Shown: one piece after another, positions 17,085 through 25,367 of the stretch
How positions within the stretch are numbered: position 1 is the first letter of the stretch
How the letters are laid out: each line of letters opens with the position of its first letter
NCBI GenBank assembly: GCA_964429575.1
Contig: CAYSCX010000006.1
Location: forward strand, 1-64,000
DNA length: 64,000 bases
DNA from: CAYSCX01 sp964429575
Lineage (GTDB): Bacteria > Desulfobacterota > Binatia > Binatales > Binataceae
Direction: 5' to 3'
Translations under genes and position numbers: made by a program
The notes under the pieces: generated by a model
The model's database searches: none
Seen by the model: only the letters and a program-made list of their open reading frames with translations
What the model was told of the DNA's origin: nothing

Positions 17085-18206
17085 ATGAAGTTCGGACTGC
17101 TCTACGAAATGGAAACCCCGCGGCCGTGGAATGCGCTGAGCGAATACAACGTGTACTGGGAGGCGCTCGCGCAAATCGAACTCGCCGACCGCATCGGAAT
17201 CGATTACGTCTGGGAGGTTGAGCATCATTTTCTCGAGGAATACTCGCACAGCCCGGCGCCAGAAGTCTTCTATGGCGCGGTGACGCAACGGACCAAGAAC
17301 ATACGGATCGCGCACGGCGTCAGGCTGCTGCCGTTCAACTTCAACCACCCGATCAAGCTTGCCGAGCAGGCCGCGGTCCTCGACATCATGAGCAATGGCC
17401 GCGTTGACTTCGGCACCGGGCGCTCCACCACCTCACAAGAACTCGACGGCTTCAACGTGGACTACGAGCGCACCCGCGCCGAAGTGCGCGAAGCGCTTGA
17501 GATCATCGTGAAGGCCTGGACCGACGAAATCCTGGAACATGACGGCAAGCTGATGAAGATTCCGCCGCGGCGCGTACTGCCGAAGCCAATTCAGAAGCCG
17601 CATCCGCCGATGTGGATGGCGTGCGTCGCGCCTGACAGTTATCAGATGGCGGGTGATCGCGGGCTCGGCGTGCTCAGCTTCAGTCTCAACTTTGATTTCG
17701 TCCAGCTGAGCATCGAGAACTACCGCAAGGCGTTCGCCAACCGCTCCGACCAGGTCCCCAAGGTTCCCAACGAGGCGTATGCCGGTCTCATCGTGTGCCA
17801 TGTCGCCGAGAACCGCGAGGACGAGGCCATCGGCATCGACGGCGCGCGCTGGTTCATGCACAACGTGGCGAAGCTATTTCAGCCCCTGATGACAAAGAAC
17901 AAGCTCTACTCGTATGAGTACCTGCGCAACCTGATGGCGATAGACATCGACCCCAAGGACATTCCCGACAGCCAGCTGAAGCAACATGCGATGGTGGTGG
18001 TCGGCAACCCTGACGAGGTCATCCGCAAGCTAGAGACCTTCCAAAAGGCAGGATTGGACCAGGTGATCTGTTTCAAGCAGGCCGGTCGCATTCCGCATCA
18101 GAAGATCATGAATTCGCTCAAGCTGATGGCGAAACACGTGCTGCCGCACTTCAACCCGCATCGGACGATTGCAATCGATGAGCTGCAGAGCGCGGCTGCG
18201 TCTTAG
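17085..18206 (+). CDS. LLM-class flavin-dependent oxidoreductase (luciferase-like)
   Basis: A 373-residue TIM-barrel protein of the bacterial luciferase superfamily: MKFGLLYEMETPRPW, EVEHHFLEEYSHSPAPEVF (the typical substrate-face His-His-Phe) and DFGTGRSTTSQELDGFNV. It uses reduced FMN or F420; the sequence does not settle which. An AAAGGAG site precedes ATG 17085. It is one of four complete LLM genes in the window; the others are at 42372 and 55674, plus the cut gene at 1. The last codon abuts repeat copy C. Confidence 0.87.
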   Translation: MKFGLLYEMETPRPWNALSEYNVYWEALAQIELADRIGIDYVWEVEHHFLEEYSHSPAPEVFYGAVTQRTKNIRIAHGVRLLPFNFNHPIKLAEQAAVLDIMSNGRVDFGTGRSTTSQELDGFNVDYERTRAEVREALEIIVKAWTDEILEHDGKLMKIPPRRVLPKPIQKPHPPMWMACVAPDSYQMAGDRGLGVLSFSLNFDFVQLSIENYRKAFANRSDQVPKVPNEAYAGLIVCHVAENREDEAIGIDGARWFMHNVAKLFQPLMTKNKLYSYEYLRNLMAIDIDPKDIPDSQLKQHAMVVVGNPDEVIRKLETFQKAGLDQVICFKQAGRIPHQKIMNSLKLMAKHVLPHFNPHRTIAIDELQSAAAS

Positions 18207-18320
18207 CAGGGTGTTGAGAAACCCTGAACATGGCGCGGCGGATGCGCAGGCGTGCTCAACACCCTGCGGGAAAGATGGCTTCTTTCCTAATCTTCTCCCC
18301 CAATGGGAGAGAGGAGAGAT
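18207..18320 (-). repeat. Dispersed two-hairpin repeat, copy C (inverted, partial)
   Basis: The CAGGGTGTTGAG/CTCAACACCCTG hairpin at 18207-18266 and the following TTCCTAATCTTCTCCCCC block match copy B nearly base for base. The second hairpin is not recognisable; sequence after about 18315 diverges. Like copy B it starts at the stop codon of the gene upstream. Confidence 0.75.
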
Positions 18321-18401
18321 TAGTGCTAGAGGCTGAGAAGACCCAAGTCAACAACACTGTTGTCTAAGCCGTGCGCCGTTCCTGAAAGTCGGAGAAGGAC
18401 C

Positions 18402-19160
18402 GTGGGGAAGCTTGCAGACAAAATCGCGCTGATTACGGGAGCGGGCTCCGGAATGGGGAAAGCCACGGCGCTCATGTTCGCAAGTGAGGGCGCGAGCGTG
18501 GCGGTGGTCGACATCAACGAGGCCGACGCCGCCGCAACGGCCGACGAGATCACCCGCACGGGAGGGAAGGCCGTCGCGGTGCGAGCGGACGTCTCGAAGG
18601 CGACCGACGCTCAGGCGATGGTGGCCGCGACCGCGAAGCGGCTCGGCCCGCCAACCATTCTTTTCAACAACGCGGGCATCGAAGGCGAGTCGGGTTTCGT
18701 TGCCAACATGACCGAGGAAGCGTTCGACCGTGTGATCGCGATAAATCTGCGCGGTGTATTCCTGGGAATGAAGTACGTTCTCCCTCACATGGTGCAAGCA
18801 GGTGGCGGTTCGATCATAAATCAGGCGTCGATCGCCGGGATGGTCGCGGTCCGCGGAGGCGCAGCGTACTGCGCGGCAAAGGCGGGAGTCATTGCGCTGA
18901 CGCGCGTCGCGGCCTTGGAGTATGCGCGTTACAACATTCGCGTAAATTGCATCTGTCCGGGAGGGATCGAAACTCCAATGGCGAAGCGAATCCGCCGCGG
19001 CGCCGAGCCGGATCCGAAGGCAATCAGCCGGATCTCGGTGTTTGGTCGGATGGGCAGACCCGAGGAGATCGCGAAGACCGCACTGTTTTTGGCGAGCGAC
19101 GATTCTTCATTTGCAACTGGCGCTCCCTTTGTGATCGATGGCGGGTGGACAATCAGCTGA
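18402..19160 (+). CDS. SDR-family oxidoreductase
   Basis: A 252-residue classical SDR starting at GTG 18402, which has GGAGAAGG just upstream. Motifs: TGAGSGMG, NNAGIEGES, NQASIAG (active Ser), YCAAK. It ends SFATGAPFVIDGGWTIS. It resembles the SDR at 16262 in overall layout, so the two may be old duplicates. The next gene on the strand, 85 bases on, is a thiolase-like protein. Confidence 0.87.
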   Translation: MGKLADKIALITGAGSGMGKATALMFASEGASVAVVDINEADAAATADEITRTGGKAVAVRADVSKATDAQAMVAATAKRLGPPTILFNNAGIEGESGFVANMTEEAFDRVIAINLRGVFLGMKYVLPHMVQAGGGSIINQASIAGMVAVRGGAAYCAAKAGVIALTRVAALEYARYNIRVNCICPGGIETPMAKRIRRGAEPDPKAISRISVFGRMGRPEEIAKTALFLASDDSSFATGAPFVIDGGWTIS

Positions 19161-19245
19161 TCCCCAGACGCCGGCGGGTATGCGCGCAAATCCAGAATTA
19201 ACTCTTGGGCGGGCCTGACGGGCAGATCCTCACAGGACGTTTGAA

Positions 19246-20424
19246 ATGCAGTCCTTATTGGACCGTGCGTGCATCGTCGGAGTCGGCGAGACCGAATTCA
19301 CCCGCGGGACCGACAAGTCCGAATTGCGGCTGATGCTCGAAGCGTCGGTCAAGGCGATCGACGACGCGGGACTTGAGCCACACGACATCGATGGTATTGT
19401 CGGTCCGCCCGTCGGCGCGCCCGCGGAACACTTTGCTGCGAACTTGGGCATCGAGGACCTTCGCTACGCGACTACGGTCCACATGGGTGGCGCTAGTGCG
19501 GTTGCCGGATTGCAGAGCGCGGCGATGGCGGTTGCGACTGGGGTCGCGAGAAACGTGCTCGTTCCGTTGGGATGGCTCGGGTACTCGGCAATGCGGGTGA
19601 GTGCGGCGGGCCGACGCGAAGGCGGCTCACCTGGCGCCGGCGCTGGACCGCTCGGCCCGACGATCAGCGAATGGTACCTGCCGTACGGCGCATCTGTGCC
19701 GGTGCAATGGTACGCATGGATCGCAACCCGGCACATGAAGCTGTACGGCACGCCGTTCGAGGCGATGGGTGCCGTCGCGGTAGCCTCACGCAAGCACGCG
19801 CAACTCAACGAGAAGGCATTGATGCGCGGTCGGCCGCTCACGCTTGACGATTACATGAAGTCGCGCTGGATATCGTTTCCCTTTCGTCTCTTCGACTGCT
19901 GTCTCGAGACTGACGGCGCTTGCGCGGTGGTAGTGACGTCCGCGGAACACGCGAAGGACCTCAAGAAGGCGCCCGTCTATATCTCGGGTGTAGCAGAGGG
20001 GCATCCCTATCCTGCGGACGACATCCCATCGCGCCCTGACCTATTCAAGATCGGACTGAGCTTCGCGGCGCCGAAAGCTTTTGAGATGGCGGGCGTGACG
20101 CCCAAAGACATCGACTTCGTCGAGATTTACGACTGCTTCTCATACGTCGTCCTGCTTCAGCTTGAAGCGCTTGGCTTTTGCAAGCGCGGTGAAGTGAAGG
20201 ACTTCGTCAAGGGCGGACGGCTCGAGCTGGGAGGCGAGCTTCCCCTCAACACCCATGGGGGGCTCCACTCCGAAGCACACATTTGGGGAATGAACCACAT
20301 CGTCGAGGCCACCCGGCAGTTGCGCGGCGAGTGCGGCGATCGCCAAGTGAAGGGCGCGGAGTTTGGACTCGTGACCGGGTGGGGCGACTTCGGCGACGGC
20401 AGTGTCGCGATTTTGAGGAGGTGA
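19246..20424 (+). CDS. SCP2-type thiolase-fold protein lacking the nucleophilic cysteine (Ltp2-like)
   Basis: A 392-residue thiolase-superfamily protein. At the usual nucleophile position the sequence is VHMGGASAVAG, with Gly81 where the Cys should be, and the C-terminal Cys-loop is replaced by GLVTGWGDFG. The NTHGGLHSEAHIWG segment keeps a His. Loss of Cys is seen in the Ltp2 steroid side-chain aldolase, which works with a DUF35 partner. The DUF35 gene here follows after five bases, so a two-subunit C-C bond-cleaving or forming enzyme is likely. Substrate unknown. Confidence 0.82.
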   Translation: MQSLLDRACIVGVGETEFTRGTDKSELRLMLEASVKAIDDAGLEPHDIDGIVGPPVGAPAEHFAANLGIEDLRYATTVHMGGASAVAGLQSAAMAVATGVARNVLVPLGWLGYSAMRVSAAGRREGGSPGAGAGPLGPTISEWYLPYGASVPVQWYAWIATRHMKLYGTPFEAMGAVAVASRKHAQLNEKALMRGRPLTLDDYMKSRWISFPFRLFDCCLETDGACAVVVTSAEHAKDLKKAPVYISGVAEGHPYPADDIPSRPDLFKIGLSFAAPKAFEMAGVTPKDIDFVEIYDCFSYVVLLQLEALGFCKRGEVKDFVKGGRLELGGELPLNTHGGLHSEAHIWGMNHIVEATRQLRGECGDRQVKGAEFGLVTGWGDFGDGSVAILRR

Positions 20425-20429
20425 CGGCG

Positions 20430-20852
20430 ATGGCTGAAGCACCTTCCGAATACCGCCGCCCACTCCCACGTCGCCATGGCTACGCGGGGGAGTTCTACGC
20501 CTATTGCAGAAAACACGAGCTCCGCTTCCAGCATTGCATCGATTGCGGCACTTGGCGTCACCTGCCACGCGACATGTGCGCGAAGTGCGGCTCGTTTCGC
20601 TTCGAATGGCGCAAGTCGTCCGGGCGCGGCAAGCTGTTTTCCTGGACCACCGTAGCGCAGCCGATGCTGCCGCCGTTTGCCGACGCGGTCCCCTACAGCC
20701 CTGTCATCGTTGAACTGGAAGAAGGCGTGCGGATGGTGACTTGGTTAATCAACGTCAAGCCGGAAGAACTCAGATTGGACATGCCGGTCGAGGTCGCCTT
20801 TGATGACGTAACACCCGAGGTCACGGTGCCGAAGTTCAAACGCGCTTCCTGA
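20430..20852 (+). CDS. DUF35 / OB-fold zinc-ribbon protein, partner of the thiolase-like gene
   Basis: 140 residues with a rubredoxin-like zinc ribbon (Cys36, Cys39, Cys50, Cys53 in CIDCG and CAKCG) followed by an OB-fold (GKLFSWTTVAQPMLPPFADAVPYSPVIVELEEGVRM). DUF35 proteins form stable complexes with thiolase-like enzymes and act as a CoA-binding scaffold. ATG 20430 was chosen because GAGGAGG lies eight bases ahead. Confidence 0.88.
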   Translation: MAEAPSEYRRPLPRRHGYAGEFYAYCRKHELRFQHCIDCGTWRHLPRDMCAKCGSFRFEWRKSSGRGKLFSWTTVAQPMLPPFADAVPYSPVIVELEEGVRMVTWLINVKPEELRLDMPVEVAFDDVTPEVTVPKFKRAS

Positions 20853-20902
20853 GCGCGAGCCGCCGAGGATTCGCGGCCAAACACCCGCGCCAGCGCTCTG
20901 CA

Positions 20903-22090
20903 ATGGATTTTAACTACAGCGCACAGGACGAAGCCTTCCGCCAGGAAATCAGAGGCTGGCTCGAACGCAATTGGACCGAGGGCGTTCGCCGCCCAGGGCT
21001 CGGCTTCATGCACGAGGACGGCCCGGAAGATTGGAAGCGGCGGGTTCGATGGCATCGCAAGATGCATGAAGGCGGCTGGGTCGGCGTCAGTTGGCCCAAA
21101 GAATACGGAGGGCGCGGCGCCTCGCTGATCGAGCAGGTGATCTACCAGGAAGAGATGGTGCGGGCGCACGCACCGCAGCCGGTCAACGGTATCGGCATCA
21201 TGATGGCCGGACCGGCCCTGATCCATTGGGGTACCGAGGAGCAGAAGAAGCGTTACATTCCCAAGCTCTTATCGGCTGACGAGATTTGGTGTCAGGGCTT
21301 TTCGGAACCCAACTCCGGCTCGGACCTGGCCTCGTTGCAGACCCGTGCGGTGGACGAGGGTGACTACTTCGTCGTCAATGGGCAGAAGGTGTGGACCTCC
21401 GACGCCCATCACGCCGACATGTGCATCCTGCTGGTCCGCACGGACCCCGAGGCGCCGAAGCACCGCGGAATCAGCTATCTGCTGGTTGACATGCACAGCC
21501 CCGGCATCACGGTGCGGCCGTTGGTTCAAATCACGGGCGACCGCGGTTTCAACGAGGTGTTCTTCGAGGAGGTCAGAGTTCCCAAGTCCAACCTGCTCGG
21601 CGGGAAGAACCAGGGATGGCAAGTCGCGATCACAACTCTGATGTTCGAGCGCACCGGGATCGGGGGTGGCCGGATGATGGCCGAGCCGCAAGATCTAGTG
21701 AAGCTGGCTCAGATGGTCGAGCGCAATGGCAAGCCGGCGTGGAAAAATGCTGCGGTGCGGCAGAAGATCGCCCAGTTCGCTTGCGAGGCGAATGCGCTCA
21801 AGTACACCGGTTACCGGCAACTCACCCGCCGCCTCAAAGGGCTGCCGCCGGGATCCGAGGGATCAGTCATGAAGCTCGCCGCCAGCGAGCTCAACCTCAG
21901 AATGTGCAGCTTCGCCATGGAGCTTCTGGGAGCGTACAGTCAGTTTCTGTACGACGCGCCGCATTCGCTCGACCAGGGAAAATGGTCATATCGCCTGCTG
22001 GCTGCGAGGGCGCTGACCATCGGTGGCGGAACCAGCGAAGTCCAGCACAACATAATCGGCGAGCGCGTGCTGGGCTTGCCAAAAGGTTAA
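20903..22090 (+). CDS. Acyl-CoA dehydrogenase
   Basis: 395 residues. The substrate/FAD signature CQGFSEPNSGSDLASLQT and the flavin segment VWTSDAHHADMCILLVRTDPEAPKHRGISYLL are clear. The C-terminus reads LTIGGGTSEVQHNIIGERVLGLPKG, the form typical of the large FadE-like group that has no Glu in the E-G-T place and uses a base elsewhere. It follows the thiolase/DUF35 pair by 50 bases and could supply its enoyl substrate. Confidence 0.88.
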   Translation: MDFNYSAQDEAFRQEIRGWLERNWTEGVRRPGLGFMHEDGPEDWKRRVRWHRKMHEGGWVGVSWPKEYGGRGASLIEQVIYQEEMVRAHAPQPVNGIGIMMAGPALIHWGTEEQKKRYIPKLLSADEIWCQGFSEPNSGSDLASLQTRAVDEGDYFVVNGQKVWTSDAHHADMCILLVRTDPEAPKHRGISYLLVDMHSPGITVRPLVQITGDRGFNEVFFEEVRVPKSNLLGGKNQGWQVAITTLMFERTGIGGGRMMAEPQDLVKLAQMVERNGKPAWKNAAVRQKIAQFACEANALKYTGYRQLTRRLKGLPPGSEGSVMKLAASELNLRMCSFAMELLGAYSQFLYDAPHSLDQGKWSYRLLAARALTIGGGTSEVQHNIIGERVLGLPKG

Positions 22091-22216
22091 GCCCGGCTGA
22101 TGCCGTCGCGACGAAACCCGCGCGCGTCGAGAACGATGTTGGTTCAAAGCCTTGACCAAGGCCTCGCAAACGAGCGAACACTGAGCCGGCAAGTGTGGCT
22201 CTCATAGGATTGAGAT

Positions 22217-22746
22217 ATGGCTGATGAAGCAGCGGATAAGGCCGAGGCACAGTCGGCGTTCCTACAACGTCTGCCAGAGCATCTGCGCCACGAAATCTTC
22301 GACTTCTTCACAGTCCAGACGGAATGGGGTACCAAGGTCAGACCCGGCAAAGCGGGTTTGCGCCTCGGCGATCTCAACGTCGGCTCCTACGGCGTAGTCA
22401 AGGACGTGAGCGACAATCGGTCGCTGCGCGCGCCGGTTTCAAGATCGGCGACCGCTGCTTCGAGGTCGTCTTCGACGCTTTCAAGGTTGACGAGGTCCGC
22501 GAGTTGAGTCCGAACGACGCCGAAAAGTCGGCCGACTTCGTTCTGGAGATGGACGAGGCCGGTTGGAAGGAGATGGTGCAGAACATCGTCGCGAACGGCG
22601 GCGCGGATCCGCAGCACACTCTCAATACCCTGGTTTTTCCCGGCAAGCTCAAGCTCCGCTATCGCGACGCCGTCGGAATGGACAAGTTCTACCTCTACAA
22701 CCAAAGCCTTCAGCATTTCCTCAACTCTGCCGCCCAGCTGGGTTGA
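22217..22746 (+). pseudogene. SCP2-like protein with EWG-type N-terminal segment, interrupted by a frameshift
   Basis: Two overlapping frames carry one protein. Frame one (from ATG 22217) gives HEIFDFFTVQTEWGTKVRP and GLRLGDLNVGSYGVVKDVSDNRSL. The other frame continues AGFKIGDRCFEVVFDAFKVDEV and ends MDKFYLYNQSLQHFLNSAAQ. The switch falls near 22425-22432 in a GC dinucleotide run and needs a one-base loss. The C-terminal half resembles the protein at 24897-25367, and the N-terminal segment resembles residues 44-70 of the di-iron protein at 25364-26485. A sequencing error is as likely as real decay; frame-corrected length is about 175 residues. Confidence 0.6.
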
Positions 22747-23010
22747 GTCCGGTGGCCCACCCGAGTCCGTCGCGATGAGGGCGAACCGGCGGGCTCACCG
22801 CGCAGGGGACCAGCGAGTCGAGGCGAGCTGAGGGCCCGATATGCCATTCCTAGACAGACCCTTGCGATTCGCTGTGCGTTGCGCGGCTCTGCTCCTGCGC
22901 ATTCGGCCTGTTCGAGAGCTTCGGATGGTACGGCTCAGCTCCGGCGGGCGGTGGCGACCGGACTAATCGGGCGAAAGCCAAACCCGCAAACTGGCGCAGG
23001 GAGGAGAATC

Positions 23011-24336
23011 ATGGCTCCAAAACCGATGGTTGATTACGGCGCGCTGGTCAAGGACGACCGGGTTCACGGCAGCGTCTATCTCGATCCACGGATATTTGAG
23101 GACGAGATCGAGACGATCTTCCATCGCGGGTGGGTTTACGTCGGACATACCGGCGAGATACCCGAGCCGGGCGATTACCGGCTGAAAAAGATCGGACGCG
23201 CGCCGGTCATTATGGTGCGCGACGATCGCAGCCAAGTGCGCCTGCTCCTTAACCGCTGCCGCCATCGCGGCGCGACCGTGTGCCAGGTCGAGCGGGGCAA
23301 TGCGAAGACCTTCCGGTGCGCGTACCACGGGTGGACTTACCGCAACAGCGGCGAGCTGGCTGGAGTCACCTACCAGGACGGATACGGAGCCGGATTCCGC
23401 AAGGAGGAATTGGGACTCACCAGTGTGCCGCGCGTCGGAATTTACCGCGGGTTCGTGTTTGGCAGCCTGAGTCCCAGCGGCATCCCTCTCGAGCAGCATC
23501 TGGGCAGGGCCACTGAGCAACTTGATCTGTTCGTGGAGCTGTCGCCCGAGGGCGAACTCGACGTCCGCTCGGGCGTGAACAAGTACAGCTACCCTGCCAA
23601 CTGGAAACTTCAGATCGAGAACGCGATCGACGGCTATCACCCCAATTTCGTTCATCAGTCGTACCTCGAGGTGGTGCAGAAGCGGACCCGGGTCAAGCTG
23701 GACACGTTCAACGGAGATTCCGTCGCGGAGACCCGCGATTTGGGCAACGGTCACGTGATGCTGGACTACAGGCCTTACAACCGGGCGAGGGGCGGAGCGA
23801 TGCGGACGGTTCTGCCGACCATCCCCGGCGCCAGCCAGGATTACCTCGATGCGATGGTCGGCCGCTACGGCAAGGAACGGACTCAGGAAATCATGACCGC
23901 TGGCGGTACCCATCTGCTCGTATTCCCGAATCTCATCTTGATCGGCATCCAGCTTCGCGTCGTGCAGCCGCTCAGCGTCGGCTCCACCGAGGTATTCCTC
24001 TATCCCACCTTGCTCAAGGGGGTCGCGCAGCAGGTAAACCTGGCGCGCCTGCGCGGACATGAGGGCTTTTATGGCCCGGCCGGCGGTGGCGCTCCCGATG
24101 ACCTTGAGATGTTCGCGCGGGTCCAAGACGGGTTGCAGGCGCAGATCGATCCGTGGCTGATGTTCTCGCGCGGGCTGCATCGCCAGCGCCGCGGCGCCGA
24201 CGGCAGCATCGTCGGGCAGATCACGGACGAGGTTCCGCAGCGCGGGATCTGGTCCCACTGGAAGAGGGTCATGAAGGGCGAGCTGGGCGCTCAATCGCGC
24301 GACGCGCGCCTCACCCGCATTGCGGTTGCCGATTAG
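23011..24336 (+). CDS. Rieske non-haem iron dioxygenase, alpha subunit
   Basis: 441 residues. The Rieske [2Fe-2S] ligands are Cys83, His85, Cys103 and His106 (NRCRHRG and CAYHGW). The catalytic iron site follows at QIENAIDGYHPNFVH with His200, His205 and bridging Asp197. ATG 23011 has GGGAGGAG eight bases upstream; an open frame extends to 22879 without a site. The alpha and beta genes are 14 bases apart. The class resembles aromatic ring-hydroxylating dioxygenases (benzoate/biphenyl type). No ferredoxin or reductase is nearby. Confidence 0.93.
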   Translation: MAPKPMVDYGALVKDDRVHGSVYLDPRIFEDEIETIFHRGWVYVGHTGEIPEPGDYRLKKIGRAPVIMVRDDRSQVRLLLNRCRHRGATVCQVERGNAKTFRCAYHGWTYRNSGELAGVTYQDGYGAGFRKEELGLTSVPRVGIYRGFVFGSLSPSGIPLEQHLGRATEQLDLFVELSPEGELDVRSGVNKYSYPANWKLQIENAIDGYHPNFVHQSYLEVVQKRTRVKLDTFNGDSVAETRDLGNGHVMLDYRPYNRARGGAMRTVLPTIPGASQDYLDAMVGRYGKERTQEIMTAGGTHLLVFPNLILIGIQLRVVQPLSVGSTEVFLYPTLLKGVAQQVNLARLRGHEGFYGPAGGGAPDDLEMFARVQDGLQAQIDPWLMFSRGLHRQRRGADGSIVGQITDEVPQRGIWSHWKRVMKGELGAQSRDARLTRIAVAD

Positions 24337-24350
24337 GAGACGATTGAGCG

Positions 24351-24824
24351 ATGACAGTCGATCACGCCCGGGTCGAGAGCTTTCTTTATCGCGAAGCCCG
24401 CCTGATGGACGAGAACGCGTACGATGAATGGCTGGCGCTGTGGTCCGACGACGCTCTCTACTGGATTCCCTGTAATCGCGACGACAGCGATCCGGCGCGT
24501 GAGGTCTCCGCGGTTTATGACGACCGGGCGCGACTCGAGGGGCGCATCGATCGGCTCAAGAGCGGCGCCGCGTACGCGCAGGATCCGAGGTCACGGATGC
24601 GACGGCTCATTTCGAATATCCAAATTGAAGAAAACGGGAGCGGAGAGATCGTCGTAGATTCGAATTTTCTCCTGTTGGAGCTAAGGCGCTCGCGGCAACA
24701 GTTGTTCGCCGGCCGCACGATCCACAGGCTCATGCGCGACGGGGACGGGTTCAAGATCCGCTCCAAGAAGGTCCTGTTGGTTAACAACGATCAGGTGATC
24801 GAGAATCTCACCTTCCTGATCTGA
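24351..24824 (+). CDS. Aromatic-ring-hydroxylating dioxygenase, beta subunit
   Basis: 157 residues of the NTF2-like beta-subunit family: EARLMDENAYDEWLALWSDDALYWIPC at the N-terminus, then RSRMRRLISNIQIEE and the ending IRSKKVLLVNNDQVIENLTFLI. The subunit is structural in the alpha3beta3 dioxygenases. It is directly downstream of the alpha gene and convergent with the SCP2-like gene. Confidence 0.92.
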   Translation: MTVDHARVESFLYREARLMDENAYDEWLALWSDDALYWIPCNRDDSDPAREVSAVYDDRARLEGRIDRLKSGAAYAQDPRSRMRRLISNIQIEENGSGEIVVDSNFLLLELRRSRQQLFAGRTIHRLMRDGDGFKIRSKKVLLVNNDQVIENLTFLI

Positions 24825-24896
24825 AGAAGCAGGAAGCCCGCCCGGGGTTGGTTCACCCGCCGGCCGGACGCGCACGGAACGCCGGCGCGGTGAGAA

Positions 24897-25367
24897 TCAG
24901 GTCGCTTTTTCCGCGCCGGTCCCCTCACCGAGGCGACGAGAGAGATTGAAGAACTCCTGAAGGGTCTGGTTGTAGCGGTAAAACTTGTCCTCACGAAGCT
25001 GATCGCGCGATTCAAGCCAGAGTTCTTCACCGACCAGCGCGAGCGAACTCAAGGTGCCGCGCAGACGCGGTTGCCCGACGGCCGCGATCTCGTCGAACAT
25101 TCTCTGCCACACCGAGCGACGGGCACAGATGACGAAATCGGGATCAAATCCCCACGGCTCTTCCAGCTCCACCGCCTGGGTTATCTGGTAGCCTTCCAGC
25201 ACCACCCCGACGGCGTATTCCTGGCGGGCTCCGTTGTCCGGGTCGGGGAAAACTTTCAGCGCGAAACGGGTCTCCGCGTAACCCAAGCGCTGAAACCGCT
25301 CGCTGTCAGCCTCCATTAACCGGCCGAGAGCAAGAATCCACTCAGGCTGCGGAAAAGCCGCCATCAT
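24897..25367 (-). CDS. SCP2-like small protein paired with the di-iron protein
   Basis: 156 residues. WILALGRLMEADSERFQRLGY, then TRFALKVFPDPDNG, DFVICARRSVWQRMFDEI and the C-terminus LREDKFYRYNQTLQEFFNLSRRLG. The sequence resembles sterol carrier-like (SCP2) folds and shares its C-terminal DKFY-YNQ-LQ-F pattern with the frameshifted gene at 22217. Its ATG overlaps the stop of the di-iron gene by four bases, so translation is coupled. Its role may be to hold or deliver a hydrophobic substrate; that is inferred from the fold. Confidence 0.65.
   Translation of the reverse strand: MMAAFPQPEWILALGRLMEADSERFQRLGYAETRFALKVFPDPDNGARQEYAVGVVLEGYQITQAVELEEPWGFDPDFVICARRSVWQRMFDEIAAVGQPRLRGTLSSLALVGEELWLESRDQLREDKFYRYNQTLQEFFNLSRRLGEGTGAEKAT

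Noticed and set aside
22324..22746. Separate gene from ATG 22324
   Set aside because: Its first third is out of frame with the conserved N-terminal segment; the similarity shows a single frameshifted gene.
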